Below are positions 31,655 to 41,823 of a stretch of DNA of 64,000 bases, one piece after another. Both the position numbers and the translations under genes were made by a program. Origin of the DNA: Paulinella micropora (lineage: Eukaryota; Cercozoa; Imbricatea; Euglyphida); assembly GCA_009731375.1 (NCBI GenBank), contig BJOX01000134.1, positions 650,900-714,899 on the forward strand. Direction: 5' to 3'. A model generated the notes under the pieces. The model was given only the letters and a program-made list of their open reading frames with translations, was not told where the DNA came from and ran no database searches. Positions within the stretch are counted from its first letter, which is position 1. Each line of letters opens with the position of its first letter.

Positions 31655-32925
31655 CCGGCAGCAGCTGGTCCAACCGCCGTCAATCGTGGTCTAGCTCGTC
31701 CAGGGGCCCCTATAGCTCCTCGAGCTCCTCTAGCTCGTCGTACACCCCTCCACCGCCCTCACTTCCATTTGGGGGGGCGACCAACTCGGGAACCCCGGCC
31801 ACCGGCACGTTCAACTCGATGCCTCCGGCTGTCGGGACGGCACATTCATATCTGCCTCCCCCACCGCCCATGCCTCCTCCACCGCCCATGCCCTACCAGT
31901 ATTACCCTTCCTCTGGGTTCGCATCTCCGCCACCGTTGTTGCCGCCCCCGGTTCCGTACCCTCCTACACAGGGCGGGCGCACATCCGAGGGTAAGTTGGG
32001 TAAGAGAAAACTCTGTGACAACGGCGTGGTCAAACCGCTATCTCACCTCCCACTGATCCCGGGCCCATACAATTGCTCGTTTGGCCTTTTCAACGAGACT
32101 TTTGCGGGACCGTGGTACAAGAGCCCAGGTGCGGAATGTTGTGACTACATGATGCACTCCGTCATCTTCAATCCACTTGAAGACCAAAGACTGTGGGTCG
32201 TACCGTGCCAATGGTCGAATTCCTGTCAATACCAACACCCACGCCAGGGTCAAGAACGGGTGGAGCCAATAAAATGGTGCATTCACCGTTGGTACGTGGG
32301 GCGATCCAAGGTTAAGAGGGATGGCAAATGGGTCCTCAACCCTAAGGACAACCCCACCGAAGGCATCCGAATTCCCGACGTCCAACCCGATGGGACGATG
32401 TACTTCTTGCCGCCCGGGCAAGACCCGCCCTGGCTGGCCCAGTACTCAACCAAGGCCAAAGCTTGGGTGGAAAGGTACCGAAGCCAGGGCAGGAAATACG
32501 ACGAAGTGGCATGCTATATGCCCGGGAAAGAATACCTGATCGGTACCTTACATACACATACACACCCTCTCAGACCTCAGATGCCCCTATGCTCCATGCA
32601 GGCGTCAAAAAGGCGAAGACGGGAAACAAGAAACCCAAGAACAAATAACCGTGGGCCGCCCAATGCGTCCACACCCGAGTCAACGACACGTGGTGCCTCG
32701 CCCTCGGGAGCGTTCTCCATGCTCCTGAGTGGGACAGATACGCCATGTGCTGGCCGGCAAACTAAGGCGCCCGCCATGGCGACAGCCGCAGAGCAGCCTA
32801 CCGTAGTGGCTCCGACTCTTCTTTTCACCGTCCCGGCCCAATCGCCGACCGAAACTCTGTATAGTCCCATAGAGGCTACGACCTCACCGATAGAGGATAG
32901 CGTTGAGACGAGGGATAAGGATTAG
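31630..32925 (+). CDS. Ser/Pro-rich ORF of the retrotransposon (gag 3' part or separate)
   Basis: 431 codons. The N-terminal part has a Ser run and Pro-rich stretches (PPPPPMPPPPPMPYQYY). A middle domain has several Cys and Trp (AECCDYMMHSV, PCQWSNSCQYQHP, WCIHRWYV). The C-terminal part is low complexity. It overlaps the preceding gag block by 25 nt in another frame, which may be a programmed or accidental shift. Function unknown, perhaps nucleocapsid-like. Confidence 0.55.
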   Translation: MFDVWTFVTGSSWSNRRQSWSSSSRGPYSSSSSSSSSYTPPPPSLPFGGATNSGTPATGTFNSMPPAVGTAHSYLPPPPPMPPPPPMPYQYYPSSGFASPPPLLPPPVPYPPTQGGRTSEGKLGKRKLCDNGVVKPLSHLPLIPGPYNCSFGLFNETFAGPWYKSPGAECCDYMMHSVIFNPLEDQRLWVVPCQWSNSCQYQHPRQGQERVEPIKWCIHRWYVGRSKVKRDGKWVLNPKDNPTEGIRIPDVQPDGTMYFLPPGQDPPWLAQYSTKAKAWVERYRSQGRKYDEVACYMPGKEYLIGTLHTHTHPLRPQMPLCSMQASKRRRRETRNPRTNNRGPPNASTPESTTRGASPSGAFSMLLSGTDTPCAGRQTKAPAMATAAEQPTVVAPTLLFTVPAQSPTETLYSPIEATTSPIEDSVETRDKD

Positions 32926-32927
32926 TG

Positions 32928-33683
32928 ATGGGTAGCGACGACAACCGTCGGGAGCGTGTACCGAACGAGCCGGACACGGTCGCTGACCTTACAATAGAGG
33001 TCGGTTTACCCAATCCCTTACCCAAAGACACCGTCGCAAAGGCGACGCCGGCTGTAGATCCTGACACGATCACATCAAGTATATGTGATGGGGCGGCACC
33101 CAATAAGCCCTCGGACCCTCGCGTAAGACGCGCGAGGCCTATCAGTGTCCGGCAGGTAGAAAAACCCGCTCCTTTTGTGAACAAGGTAAATAAAGTATAT
33201 GCAGGGGCACGCTCATATGATATATACTCAGGGCCGACCCTATTAGATCGGCGTACCAGTCTGACAAGGGGTACGGTCATTAGATCCGATGTCAATCATC
33301 CACACATACCACGCCCCGACGACAAGGCTGTCCCATCACTGCCGGTCGGATACACCCCTTCACCTTTCCAAGTGGCAACCACTATGGTCCTATCCGCCAC
33401 GAGGGGTGACAAAGCCATCGCCCCGGCAGTCATTCGCCAAATGGGTCTCACTCCATTGCACGACTCTGACCGACTCGAAGTGACGGCGCGATCACAAGCG
33501 CGACAGTTCGCCGAGACAGAGTTAAGACAGGCATTGACAACCCGAGCCGAACCGGTAGACCTCCCGCCGGCGGAGGCACGGGACATGAGCTACACCAGAT
33601 TATACTGGAAAGAGCTCAATGGCTACCTAGATACCGGAAATGATAGCATGGCCCAATCACATTCGCGGGCAAACGTTTCATAG
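32928..33683 (+). CDS. Pre-protease region with DTG active site
   Basis: Starts with ATG at 32,928 directly after the stop of the preceding ORF and runs 252 codons. Near its end is NGYLDTGNDSM, where Asp-Thr-Gly (33,630-33,638) is the retroviral aspartic protease signature. The frame then needs to shift near 33,650 to reach the rest of the protease. Confidence 0.7.
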   Translation: MGSDDNRRERVPNEPDTVADLTIEVGLPNPLPKDTVAKATPAVDPDTITSSICDGAAPNKPSDPRVRRARPISVRQVEKPAPFVNKVNKVYAGARSYDIYSGPTLLDRRTSLTRGTVIRSDVNHPHIPRPDDKAVPSLPVGYTPSPFQVATTMVLSATRGDKAIAPAVIRQMGLTPLHDSDRLEVTARSQARQFAETELRQALTTRAEPVDLPPAEARDMSYTRLYWKELNGYLDTGNDSMAQSHSRANVS

Positions 33684-34684
33684 ACAAATATGGACGCCTG
33701 TTTGATTTTACTAAGACAGGCCCGCTCGGATATATCCGGGGTGCCAACGACGAACGGAGCGCGATCGTAGGACGTGTCCCGTTGACAGTCAAATTCCCGT
33801 CCGGGATGTCTTATACCATTCATGTCTTGGTCGTCCCGGCCTCCCCAGGCACTATCGTTTTGGGCAAACCCGATCTCAAAATGATGGATGCGCAGCTTAT
33901 GCTGGGACAGGACATCATCAAATATGGACGTGGACGACACGAGTCCGAATTCCCGATCCTACAATCGGAAACGGACCTCCCACGACGGCATCCATATGGC
34001 AGTAGGGCTCAGGTCACACTGATACCACCGGCCCCTCCATCACCCTATGATGGACACCTCGCCGAGCAATCTCGTCTTACCCCACAGGGTACGGCATGGG
34101 TGTACGCCAATGTATACATCCCAGAGCCGGATGACAAGCCCCTCGACCCATGGGAGAACTTTGGAGAACTCGCGGCCAAGAGGGAAGCTCAGATCTTACT
34201 CCTGAAGCGTCAGGAAGACTCGCGGCATGGCTTCGACCAGCCGGGTCAACTGAGCAAGGGGGTCCACCAGTACGTACGGGTCAAAACAAGCTTAGTATAT
34301 CATGCTTCCAAAAGGCTGACGGAGGATGACGACGTCATGCTAAAGCTGAAGCAATGGTATCAAGGCACAGACCCGATACAGCCGGAAAGCTTAACGGCAG
34401 TGCCCAAAATATTATCCGACCGCCTAGACCGGGGCGAAGACATTACGATTATCCTTCCAATTCATCCCACCGTCATGTGGTGGAGCGATGTTTTGGATCG
34501 GGTGATCGATGATCCTATTCCGATACCTAGCCGACAGTCCAAACCCCTTATGACCTTTCGCTTGGGGTCCGTTAAGGACGGGTTAGCATACCGTACCAAG
34601 CTCATGACCCGCAAGGTCGATGACTTACGGGAAGCGGCATTCCAAATCTTCTCCGGCTTCTACCATAAGTCCGCGGCGAAATAA
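33655..34684 (+). CDS. Protease C-terminal part and linker
   Basis: Open frame with VPLTVKFPSGMSYTIHVLVV and TIVLGKPDLKMMDAQL, the ILG-type end of an aspartic protease, followed by a charged linker of about 230 residues. It ends in TAA at 34,682-34,684 in the same frame as the reverse transcriptase ORF, so one stop separates them. Confidence 0.75.
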
Positions 34685-34693
34685 TATGCCGAA

Positions 34694-35584
34694 ATGATCA
34701 CCGATCTACAGGAGTTTGCCTCTTGGGACACTCAATCCTCCACGCGATACCCTGGCCGGGACGCGAAGGACGAGGTTGAAGACCCGGACTCCATACTTGA
34801 GTACCCGGATGACCCACGGGACCAAAAACCCGTCGAGGACTTCATTGACGAGGTCATGGCGCGACAACAGGGGTCGCCAGACTTTGTCCGGGACCTCAAG
34901 GCCCATTTCCTGAAGAACAAAAAGCTGTTCGGCCCACTTGTCGCTGCCGGGGTGACCCATGCTGCCGCCAGGATAGAACGACAAGTCGGACAGACTATGC
35001 CCCGCCTCAAAGGATCACGCCTCAGTTACAAAGAGGAACAGATCTGCGAGGAAATGATGCAGGACATATTAGCCAAGCGACTGATCGAGCCATCGTGGTT
35101 GGAAGTCCGATCGCCGGTCAGACTGGTCCCAAAGCCGGATGGCAAACAGCGCTTGTGCATCAACTACACCAGGCTGAACAAGATCATTAAGAGCGTCGAG
35201 GCCCCTATCCCTCGTATGCGAGATGGTCTTAACAAGCTTCGGCAGGCCAAATCCTTTACCAAACTCGACCTAAAGAACGGTTTCTGGAATTTACCGCTCG
35301 AGGCAGAAAGCCGTCCGTTGACTGCCTTCACTGTCGGGGGGAGACTGTACCAGTGGACAGTCCTCCCGATGGGACTGAAGACGGCCCCGGCAATATTTCA
35401 GGACTGTATGAACCAGGCTCTATCGGACCCGAAATATGAGGACGCCCAATTCATAGAGACCTACGGCCATACAAACCTATACAGCTTCTGTTATATTGAC
35501 GACATTGTCATTTACTCCAACACGGAGACGGAACGCCTGGCTCATGTGTCAGATGTGTTGCGCCGCTTGAGGCCTTCGGCCTGA
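34694..35584 (+). CDS. Reverse transcriptase
   Basis: Ty3/Gypsy reverse transcriptase that copies element RNA into DNA. Motifs: SPVRLVPKPDGKQRLCINY, FTKLDLKNGFWNLPL (first catalytic Asp), LPMGLKTAPAIFQ, and YIDD at 35,492-35,503 with the catalytic Asp pair. The frame is lost at about 35,575 and continues in the next frame with the thumb region (GLKLNPDKCSFA). Confidence 0.95.
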   Translation: MITDLQEFASWDTQSSTRYPGRDAKDEVEDPDSILEYPDDPRDQKPVEDFIDEVMARQQGSPDFVRDLKAHFLKNKKLFGPLVAAGVTHAAARIERQVGQTMPRLKGSRLSYKEEQICEEMMQDILAKRLIEPSWLEVRSPVRLVPKPDGKQRLCINYTRLNKIIKSVEAPIPRMRDGLNKLRQAKSFTKLDLKNGFWNLPLEAESRPLTAFTVGGRLYQWTVLPMGLKTAPAIFQDCMNQALSDPKYEDAQFIETYGHTNLYSFCYIDDIVIYSNTETERLAHVSDVLRRLRPSA

Positions 35585-36237
35585 AGCTGAACCCAGATAA
35601 GTGCTCGTTCGCACACGATCACATCGACTATCTAGGATACAGGGTACAAGGGGGCGAAATAGTGCTAAAGCCGGAGAAGCGGGACGCCATCCGTTCCCTC
35701 CCGCGCCCTAACACACGCACAGCGCTACACTCTTTCCTCTGTATGGCACAAGTCTATTCCGAGTTTATTCCTAACTTCCAAGACTTCGTCAAACCTCTAC
35801 GGGATTTCTGCCTTAAAGGTGACCCGTATGGGGAGTGGCCACCCGCGGCCGAAGAGACGTATAACAAATTGAAGGAAGCTTTAACAAGAGACCCTCTTAC
35901 AGAGGGCGGGTCAGTCCTAATTCTACCCGATTTCGAAAAGCGCTTCGTACTCGCTACTGACGCATCCAAATATGCAGTCGGGGCGGTATTACAGCAATAC
36001 GACTCCGCTCACAAGCAACTCCGGCCAATCATGTTCGTCAGCAAAAAGCTGACACCCGAACAGGTGAACTACTGCACACGGCAACGTGAAGCGTTGGCGA
36101 TAGTGTGGGCATTCAGCCGGCTGCGAGAGTACTTGTGGTGCGCACCGAATATACTAGTCCAAACCGACCATGCTAACCTGAGATGGCTCATGGACAAGGA
36201 ACATACGGGCCGGCTAGCGAGATGGCATTCGGAATAA
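35585..36237 (+). CDS. RT thumb and RNase H domain
   Basis: Continues from reverse transcriptase after a frameshift. It contains the connection region and RNase H with VLATDASKYAVGAVL (Asp at 35,959), TRQREALAIVWAF (Glu) and QTDHANLRWLM (Asp). It ends in TAA at 36,235-36,237, in frame with the integrase ORF, where related elements read through. Confidence 0.9.
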
Positions 36238-37569
36238 GCCTTGTATGATTTCACCATCGAGTACATCAAAGGCAAGGAAAACACTGTCCCGGACAGCCTT
36301 TCCCGAATGCCGAGAGTCAAAGGCTCCATCGGGGACGGACTTGACCGGTTCGCCATGCACACACCAACGGCATGCCTTGTCGTGTGGACTGGCAACGACG
36401 ACTGGTTGGCCAGCGAACACACGCCGGGGTTCACAGACACACTGCCTACGGGTATGGCATATATAGCCACCAGCTCCATCAGCTGGCAACCGGGATATAA
36501 GACGGATACCCAAGAGCAGCTGCTGGAAAACCTCGAGTCTATCCGCCGCGTATGCTGTGCTAAGCACGACGCGGAAGACTGGAGGGATCTCCTTGAGAAG
36601 ATTGATACGCAGTCAGACATCCTCAGCGAAGGGGATATACGGGAGGGCCAGACCCACGAACATGAACACTCCATGAACGCGTTCTTTTCCAATAAGAATC
36701 AGTCGTTCTGGGTGCCGAAGAATGTTCACCCGTCTAGGTCTGCTACCCAAACTCTCAGAGGCCTGTACGGCGAATATAAGTTTACAGAAGACCTCTTTGA
36801 GACCTTACACATAGACTTCGTGGGCCCACTACCACGAGCAGAACAGCATAACTACCGGTACATCCTGACCGCCATCGACCGCTTTTCGAACTACGTGTTC
36901 GCGGCTCCGGTCAAGGAGAAGGACGCAGCATCGACATGCGAAGCCTTGATCGATAACGTCTTTCGGTACACGGGAGTACCCAAGAACGTATACAGCGATA
37001 GGGGCTCAGAGTTCACCAATGAGCTCTCAGCACAGCTGTCTGCGGCGTGGGGATTTAAATGGAAGTATGTCACGGCATACTCGCCAGAGAGCAACGGCAA
37101 GATAGAAAGGGTACATAGGCCGCTCAAAGCCGCCCTCCAACAATACTGCCGTGATAACCAACACATCTGGCATAAGGCACTTCCGTCATTTGTGTTCTCT
37201 ATGAACAATACGGGCTCGAAGGCGTTGGGTGGGAAGACCACTGGCGCCTCCCCAAACTTGCTCGTGTACGGCCGCCATCTACGTATTCCGGAAGACATGG
37301 TGCTCCCGCACCGCCCGGAAGGCGGATTCCTAGAACACGAGGAGCTCTTCGCATGTCGCCTAAGGGTGATGGCGGAAGCTCGACATTATGTGGCCAAGGC
37401 CCGAGAGGCTGAAAAGGCCAGCCGCCAAAACCAGAACACACCATCCAAGGTCAAGTATGAATCGGGAGAGTACCATGCGGGGGACCTAGTATTCCTGTAC
37501 GTCCCGCAGGTCCCCAACTTGGTCAGTGTGAAGCTCTTCCCTATGTGGCAGGGACCCTATGCGCTTTAA
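36238..37569 (+). CDS. Integrase with GPY-type module
   Basis: DNA strand-transfer enzyme of the element. YDFTIEYIKGKENTVPDSLS is the usual tether after RNase H. Catalytic core: HIDFVGPLP (Asp at 36,814), YSDRGSEF (Asp at 36,997) and ESNGKIER (Glu at 37,105). The end reads KLFPMWQGPYAL, the GPY/F module. The HHCC zinc-binding region is poorly conserved. A frame change at about 37,560 leads into the next ORF. Confidence 0.95.
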   Translation, partial: ALYDFTIEYIKGKENTVPDSLSRMPRVKGSIGDGLDRFAMHTPTACLVVWTGNDDWLASEHTPGFTDTLPTGMAYIATSSISWQPGYKTDTQEQLLENLESIRRVCCAKHDAEDWRDLLEKIDTQSDILSEGDIREGQTHEHEHSMNAFFSNKNQSFWVPKNVHPSRSATQTLRGLYGEYKFTEDLFETLHIDFVGPLPRAEQHNYRYILTAIDRFSNYVFAAPVKEKDAASTCEALIDNVFRYTGVPKNVYSDRGSEFTNELSAQLSAAWGFKWKYVTAYSPESNGKIERVHRPLKAALQQYCRDNQHIWHKALPSFVFSMNNTGSKALGGKTTGASPNLLVYGRHLRIPEDMVLPHRPEGGFLEHEELFACRLRVMAEARHYVAKAREAEKASRQNQNTPSKVKYESGEYHAGDLVFLYVPQVPNLVSVKLFPMWQGPYAL

Positions 37570-38374
37570 CCCCATGCTCGACCGAAACGAGACAATGGCG
37601 GATGTTATCCAAAAGCTGAACGTGAGCTTGCGTGCACCGCCTAAGCGCCGTGATAAGACGGCCGAGGCGAAGGGTAATCCCGATCAGCCGATCCCGGCCG
37701 CGAAGAATAACGCAGCATCAGCGCCCAGCCAAGAGGGTATGGACATCGACCAAGATGACGGATCCTCCCCGGCAGTCATAGCTCCGCGGCCGGATATCCA
37801 TCCGCAGACCGAACAGGAGGAAAAAGCGGACATCGCCCCTCAGCGCCCACCGGGTGAGTCCAAGCTGAAGAAAGGCGAAGACGTTAAGACCATCCATTGG
37901 CACGTGGGTAAGATATATATCCTCCGTCCACCGACGGCCCACGTAGGCGACGATTGCCTAAATGACTTCTTCCTAATGAAAGTCAAGGAATGGGAACCGA
38001 AGGTCCGCACCACCAGGGCGAACAAAGCGACCTCGGCCGAACCGCCCATCCTACACTATCGGTCACACCAAGACCTTGACGATCCTGAATCCCGAGTCTT
38101 CTACCCGGTGTATCGGGACGGGGAAAACGTAGAGACGTTCTGGAAGGGCATTACCGATAAATCGCCCGGATACAAGCCCTGGCAGATCCAAGTATGGCCG
38201 CGCATGGTGCTAGATTACCCATTCGACCTCCAACATGGCCGAATCCCAATACCGGTATGGGACGAGATAGCCGCCGAAGGCATCTCTACCGGTCTCATAG
38301 GGGCACCAGCACCAGGGAAATACAAACCCGGCCGACTAGGCCAAGCTGCTAAATCCAAACGGGCTCGAAAGTAG
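37559..38374 (+). CDS. Integrase C-terminal extension or separate ORF
   Basis: 271 codons overlapping the end of integrase in another frame. After a Pro/Lys/Glu-rich part comes a possibly folded domain: IHWHVGKIYILRPPTAHVGD, FFLMKVKEWEPKV and VFYPVYRDGENVETF. Such a Trp/Tyr-rich module at this place could serve target-site selection, like chromodomains of other Ty3 elements, but it is not a recognisable chromodomain. Basic C-terminus. Confidence 0.6.
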   Translation: MRFNPMLDRNETMADVIQKLNVSLRAPPKRRDKTAEAKGNPDQPIPAAKNNAASAPSQEGMDIDQDDGSSPAVIAPRPDIHPQTEQEEKADIAPQRPPGESKLKKGEDVKTIHWHVGKIYILRPPTAHVGDDCLNDFFLMKVKEWEPKVRTTRANKATSAEPPILHYRSHQDLDDPESRVFYPVYRDGENVETFWKGITDKSPGYKPWQIQVWPRMVLDYPFDLQHGRIPIPVWDEIAAEGISTGLIGAPAPGKYKPGRLGQAAKSKRARK

Positions 38375-39053
38375 TCGAGGTGATGATCGATGAAACGCAT
38401 AGCCGAACACGGGTAGTATAGGGGTACCGGGCCCAACCGCACCGAGCGGAAACCTAGCCACTACCATACTAGAAACACACCCGAAGATACCTCTGTCTTG
38501 TTTAAAATACTACCTAAGTCCGCTCTTCTACGGGAAAGAGGGGATTGGACCTAACATGATGTAATAAACGGAAAAAGTGACCCTGCCCCGCCCTCCGTGG
38601 GGTGCGACGGCCCTGAAGGTATCTTGACGGGTCGGTAGTTGGTGTTACCACCATGGGTCGGAATAATTTTTGGCTAGCTCAACCTGGCCATTGCACATCA
38701 CACTCGCCTCCTCCGGAGTTGCTAGCCCGACTACCGCGGCTCTGGCATGTGTAGGGTGATAAATTATTCTCCACAGAAGGTTACGTCATTTATGTCACGT
38801 CCTCCCTATCTTGTTGTTTGGGTGGAAGGTTGAAAAACACCAAGAGCCATAAGCATATATACTTCATTCATGCACTTAAGTGTCCCTATTCCAAGACAGC
38901 CCGATTCATATATAATGCCGAGGCATTAAGTACGGACAGGCGAAGGGATCCAAGGGCTCACGTCGCACCCAAATCCCCCTGTTGACATGTACATAAGTAA
39001 GCAAGTGTGCAAAGACGACAAACATCCCATAATTCACAGCAAACACACTTGCC
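38375..39053. other. Non-coding spacer inside the retrotransposon
   Basis: About 680 bases between the integrase-end ORF and the downstream ORFs, without an ORF of note. It could hold a promoter or splice site for subgenomic expression of the downstream genes, as in retroelements with env-like ORFs. Nothing specific is visible. Confidence 0.5.
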
Positions 39054-39980
39054 TTGCTCATAATTTTGGCTCACAGACATACAGACGATCAAGCCCTTAT
39101 GCCACCTATAGGCATGCAAACAGCGCTGGAGCAGTACCTAGCGTTCCTATTAGCGTGCGTGGCGTCGGTGTGCGTTATCGCGGTGGTACACTTGCTAATG
39201 CAAGTCATCGCGGTCGACAAGGGGAAAGCATCGGACCAGAGGCAAGAAGGCCAGCCGATAGCAGGGGCGCAGCCGGAGGCCAAACAACCGTCTGGGTCCG
39301 ATTTACCTATCTCGGAGAGCCCCAGGTTCGCCACCCCACCGCACAAACGACACAAAACAGCACACTCGGATGCCAAGGGGGCCGGAACCATTCCGGAGGG
39401 ACCCGCCCAACCCCGACCGAGCCCTACTTCACCTAGAACCCCACTCAGCACTCTTTCCGATCACTCGAACACCGAGCTTACCCACATGAGCCCGGAGGGA
39501 GCCGCAACGCCGGCTAGTGTTGCGCGCACACCTTCCTCACCTGCGACGGATGAGGACGTCGACCCAGAGGGTATCCTTCAACAACCATGGGTTGACCCGG
39601 AACCATGGCGCGTACCGGACGAGTTCGATCAATCCGACACCGATTACGAGTCGGGTGAGGACAGTGATGCTGAAGTCATGGCGCGCAACCGAGCTAAGCG
39701 ACGCTTAAAGGCTCGCCGTGAATATTGGCGGCGGTTCGGGTGCAAGGATAAAACCGAGCCCGATAAATACAGCGACGGGTTAAACCCGGTCGAGGAGGAA
39801 AAACCCGTCCCCACGCCTTACAACTTGGATTATCAACACCATCGCTGCCCACCACCCGAACAACCCCAACACTGGGGCAGGGAAGAGGAATTTGTGGCAT
39901 ACTTCCACAAAAAGGATGATATCCCGTACGTATACGGCCCAATCGACCGGCCAGTATACTGTCATGGAATAAACCGGTAG
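39054..39980 (+). CDS. Extra ORF with N-terminal membrane segment
   Basis: 308 codons. An N-proximal hydrophobic stretch of about 25 residues (LAFLLACVASVCVIAVVHLL) predicts one membrane anchor. It is followed by a disordered Pro/Ser/Thr-rich region and a charged C-terminal part with YWRRFG and YNLDYQHHRCPPPEQPQ. Position after integrase is where env-like genes occur, but the topology and composition do not match a known envelope protein. Function unknown. Confidence 0.6.
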   Translation: MLIILAHRHTDDQALMPPIGMQTALEQYLAFLLACVASVCVIAVVHLLMQVIAVDKGKASDQRQEGQPIAGAQPEAKQPSGSDLPISESPRFATPPHKRHKTAHSDAKGAGTIPEGPAQPRPSPTSPRTPLSTLSDHSNTELTHMSPEGAATPASVARTPSSPATDEDVDPEGILQQPWVDPEPWRVPDEFDQSDTDYESGEDSDAEVMARNRAKRRLKARREYWRRFGCKDKTEPDKYSDGLNPVEEEKPVPTPYNLDYQHHRCPPPEQPQHWGREEEFVAYFHKKDDIPYVYGPIDRPVYCHGINR

Positions 39981-40087
39981 GCCAGAAAATCTACCGCGTC
40001 ATCCGATGGGAATCCAAATCAGGGGTACTCAAACCTCCCCCTTCCAGCCCACCCCAGAGGGTCAACTATGCACGCGTCAACCAATTA

Positions 40088-41326
40088 TTGATGCCGTATC
40101 GCATCCCGATGCAAACCATGTTACGGGGAATGGATCCTCACCTCGTCCAAGGGTACGAGGCGAGCGAGGAGTGCGAAAGACCCGTTCGATACGCCTTTGA
40201 CCCGGCGTCACGCCAAATGCATCGCATATACCCTCCGTACCCGGATATCACGGACGCAGAGCGCCGCCTACGGCTTGAATGCCCAGCGCTCAAACATACA
40301 ACCAATCCGCGTTCTAATCCGTTCAAACCAACGGCGGAGCCATATCGGCATATGCTCGTTGGCAACCAGGTCAACTGGTTACCGGATGCTCACCTACTTG
40401 AGGACGAACCGGCCCACGGGGTCGTACCTGAGGAAAGCATACCACCGCCACTTCCACCAATGCAAGATGAGCGGGGGGTATACTCTCACACCCCATCCTA
40501 CCACTACGCGGTACATGCCGAGAACCGTCTCCGAGTGACCTGCGGTGGTTTGCGTTCAGTGCCCTCCCACGGCAGCCATAACTGCGGACACAAGTGGATC
40601 CTTGCCCCCGACCTATACATGTTGCCAGAGCGATGGGGACCACATATGTGTCTGGAGCACAAATCCTATGAGAGGGAACGACCATGGCAGTACCCAGTTA
40701 CTAGATCGTGGCAAGTTCCTCAGGGCCCGCCAACCTGGCCCGAAAATCCACTCCCACACGTGGTACCCTACACACCCATTCCGGGGGATCCTACATCACT
40801 GACCATGGAGCAGTGGGCGTTGACTCGGACCATCACAGGCTGGGCTAGCTTGTCCGATCAACAAATAGCGTATGTGCTCCGATTTTATAGCATCAAAGCG
40901 CTGCCCAAACAGCTCTTGGAACCCTACGAGCTCCGAAGGCTCCGATGGTCACAATTGGACATCAGTGCCTACTACCGACTCCTGGAGAGAGCGGGCCTAC
41001 CCTCCCGGACGAGGTTCAGGCATATCGGGCCTATCACCTCCGAAAGGGCCGCGATCTCCCATTCAATCTGTCGGCGGAAGGTGACGAGTTGCGCCAAATC
41101 AAGGAGGCCCTTGGAGTGCCCCTTGAGGAGAGTGCCCAATAACCGTCCCCTACCCCCTGCCTATCAGATAGTGGCGTCACATATATTTCACCCTCTCCCT
41201 ACCATAGGCGGAGCTACTATCGCCCCCAGCCATCTACAATCCCCGACCGATTTCAGGGAGCGGCAAGGTTACGACAAAGACATTATCTCCGTTTTCAACA
41301 AGAACACATGGCGGTATGGCTCATAG
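40088..41326 (+). CDS. Extra ORF, 412 codons, unknown
   Basis: Pro, Arg, His and Tyr-rich protein without a clear domain. It contains RRLRLECPALKHTT, CGHKWILAPDLYMLPERWG and a more helical block LTMEQWALTRTITGWASL followed by LRRLRWSQLDISAYYRLLER. From about 41,070 to its end the frame looks less protein-like and probably shifts into the next ORF. Confidence 0.5.
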   Translation: MMPYRIPMQTMLRGMDPHLVQGYEASEECERPVRYAFDPASRQMHRIYPPYPDITDAERRLRLECPALKHTTNPRSNPFKPTAEPYRHMLVGNQVNWLPDAHLLEDEPAHGVVPEESIPPPLPPMQDERGVYSHTPSYHYAVHAENRLRVTCGGLRSVPSHGSHNCGHKWILAPDLYMLPERWGPHMCLEHKSYERERPWQYPVTRSWQVPQGPPTWPENPLPHVVPYTPIPGDPTSLTMEQWALTRTITGWASLSDQQIAYVLRFYSIKALPKQLLEPYELRRLRWSQLDISAYYRLLERAGLPSRTRFRHIGPITSERAAISHSICRRKVTSCAKSRRPLECPLRRVPNNRPLPPAYQIVASHIFHPLPTIGGATIAPSHLQSPTDFRERQGYDKDIISVFNKNTWRYGS

Positions 41327-41823
41327 CCGTTCGCTATCGTCTGTTCCAAAACGGCCATGGATACCTACTCAATGTCTTGCTTGACAGCGAAAACGCCCGC
41401 CCAACCGACCCTCAACGCCTCCAATCCTGCGCGGAGAGGTGGGCTCGAAACTTCCGTTATCACGCTCGTCCAGAGTGGGACAGCGCGGTGCAAGACGAAG
41501 AGTTCAGATGGCACAAAGCTACAAAGCCATTGGACTATATATACCACTCTCGACACTGTTACCCACGGTGGGAGCAAGTGTACGAATATAAACTCGGGGA
41601 CATAATGCTACGGCTATACCCTGAGTACGACCAACCACGGTCGTCGATCCGACCGTTCGAACTATCCGACGACGAACGGCAGACGATCCGCATCCAACTC
41701 GATCACGAGCGCGACGACCCACCCTTCGACCAACCAGAGGGGCGGTACCACTCATCCTCCCAGTCCAGCATAGAGGACGATTTCATCCGATACGTGGAGG
41801 CAGACGAGAGAGATGTGTTTTGA
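41308..41823 (+). CDS. Extra ORF, 171 codons, probable continuation of the previous one
   Basis: Overlaps the preceding ORF by 19 nt in another frame. Contains RLQSCAERWARNFRYHARPE, YPRWEQVYEYKLGD and an acidic, Ser-rich end. Similar Trp/Tyr/Arg style suggests one gene broken by an indel, or a deliberate frameshift. Function unknown. Confidence 0.5.
   Translation: MAVWLIAVRYRLFQNGHGYLLNVLLDSENARPTDPQRLQSCAERWARNFRYHARPEWDSAVQDEEFRWHKATKPLDYIYHSRHCYPRWEQVYEYKLGDIMLRLYPEYDQPRSSIRPFELSDDERQTIRIQLDHERDDPPFDQPEGRYHSSSQSSIEDDFIRYVEADERDVF

Noticed and set aside
36069-36692. Minus-strand ORFs over RNase H and integrase
   Set aside because: Antisense shadows of the pol frames.
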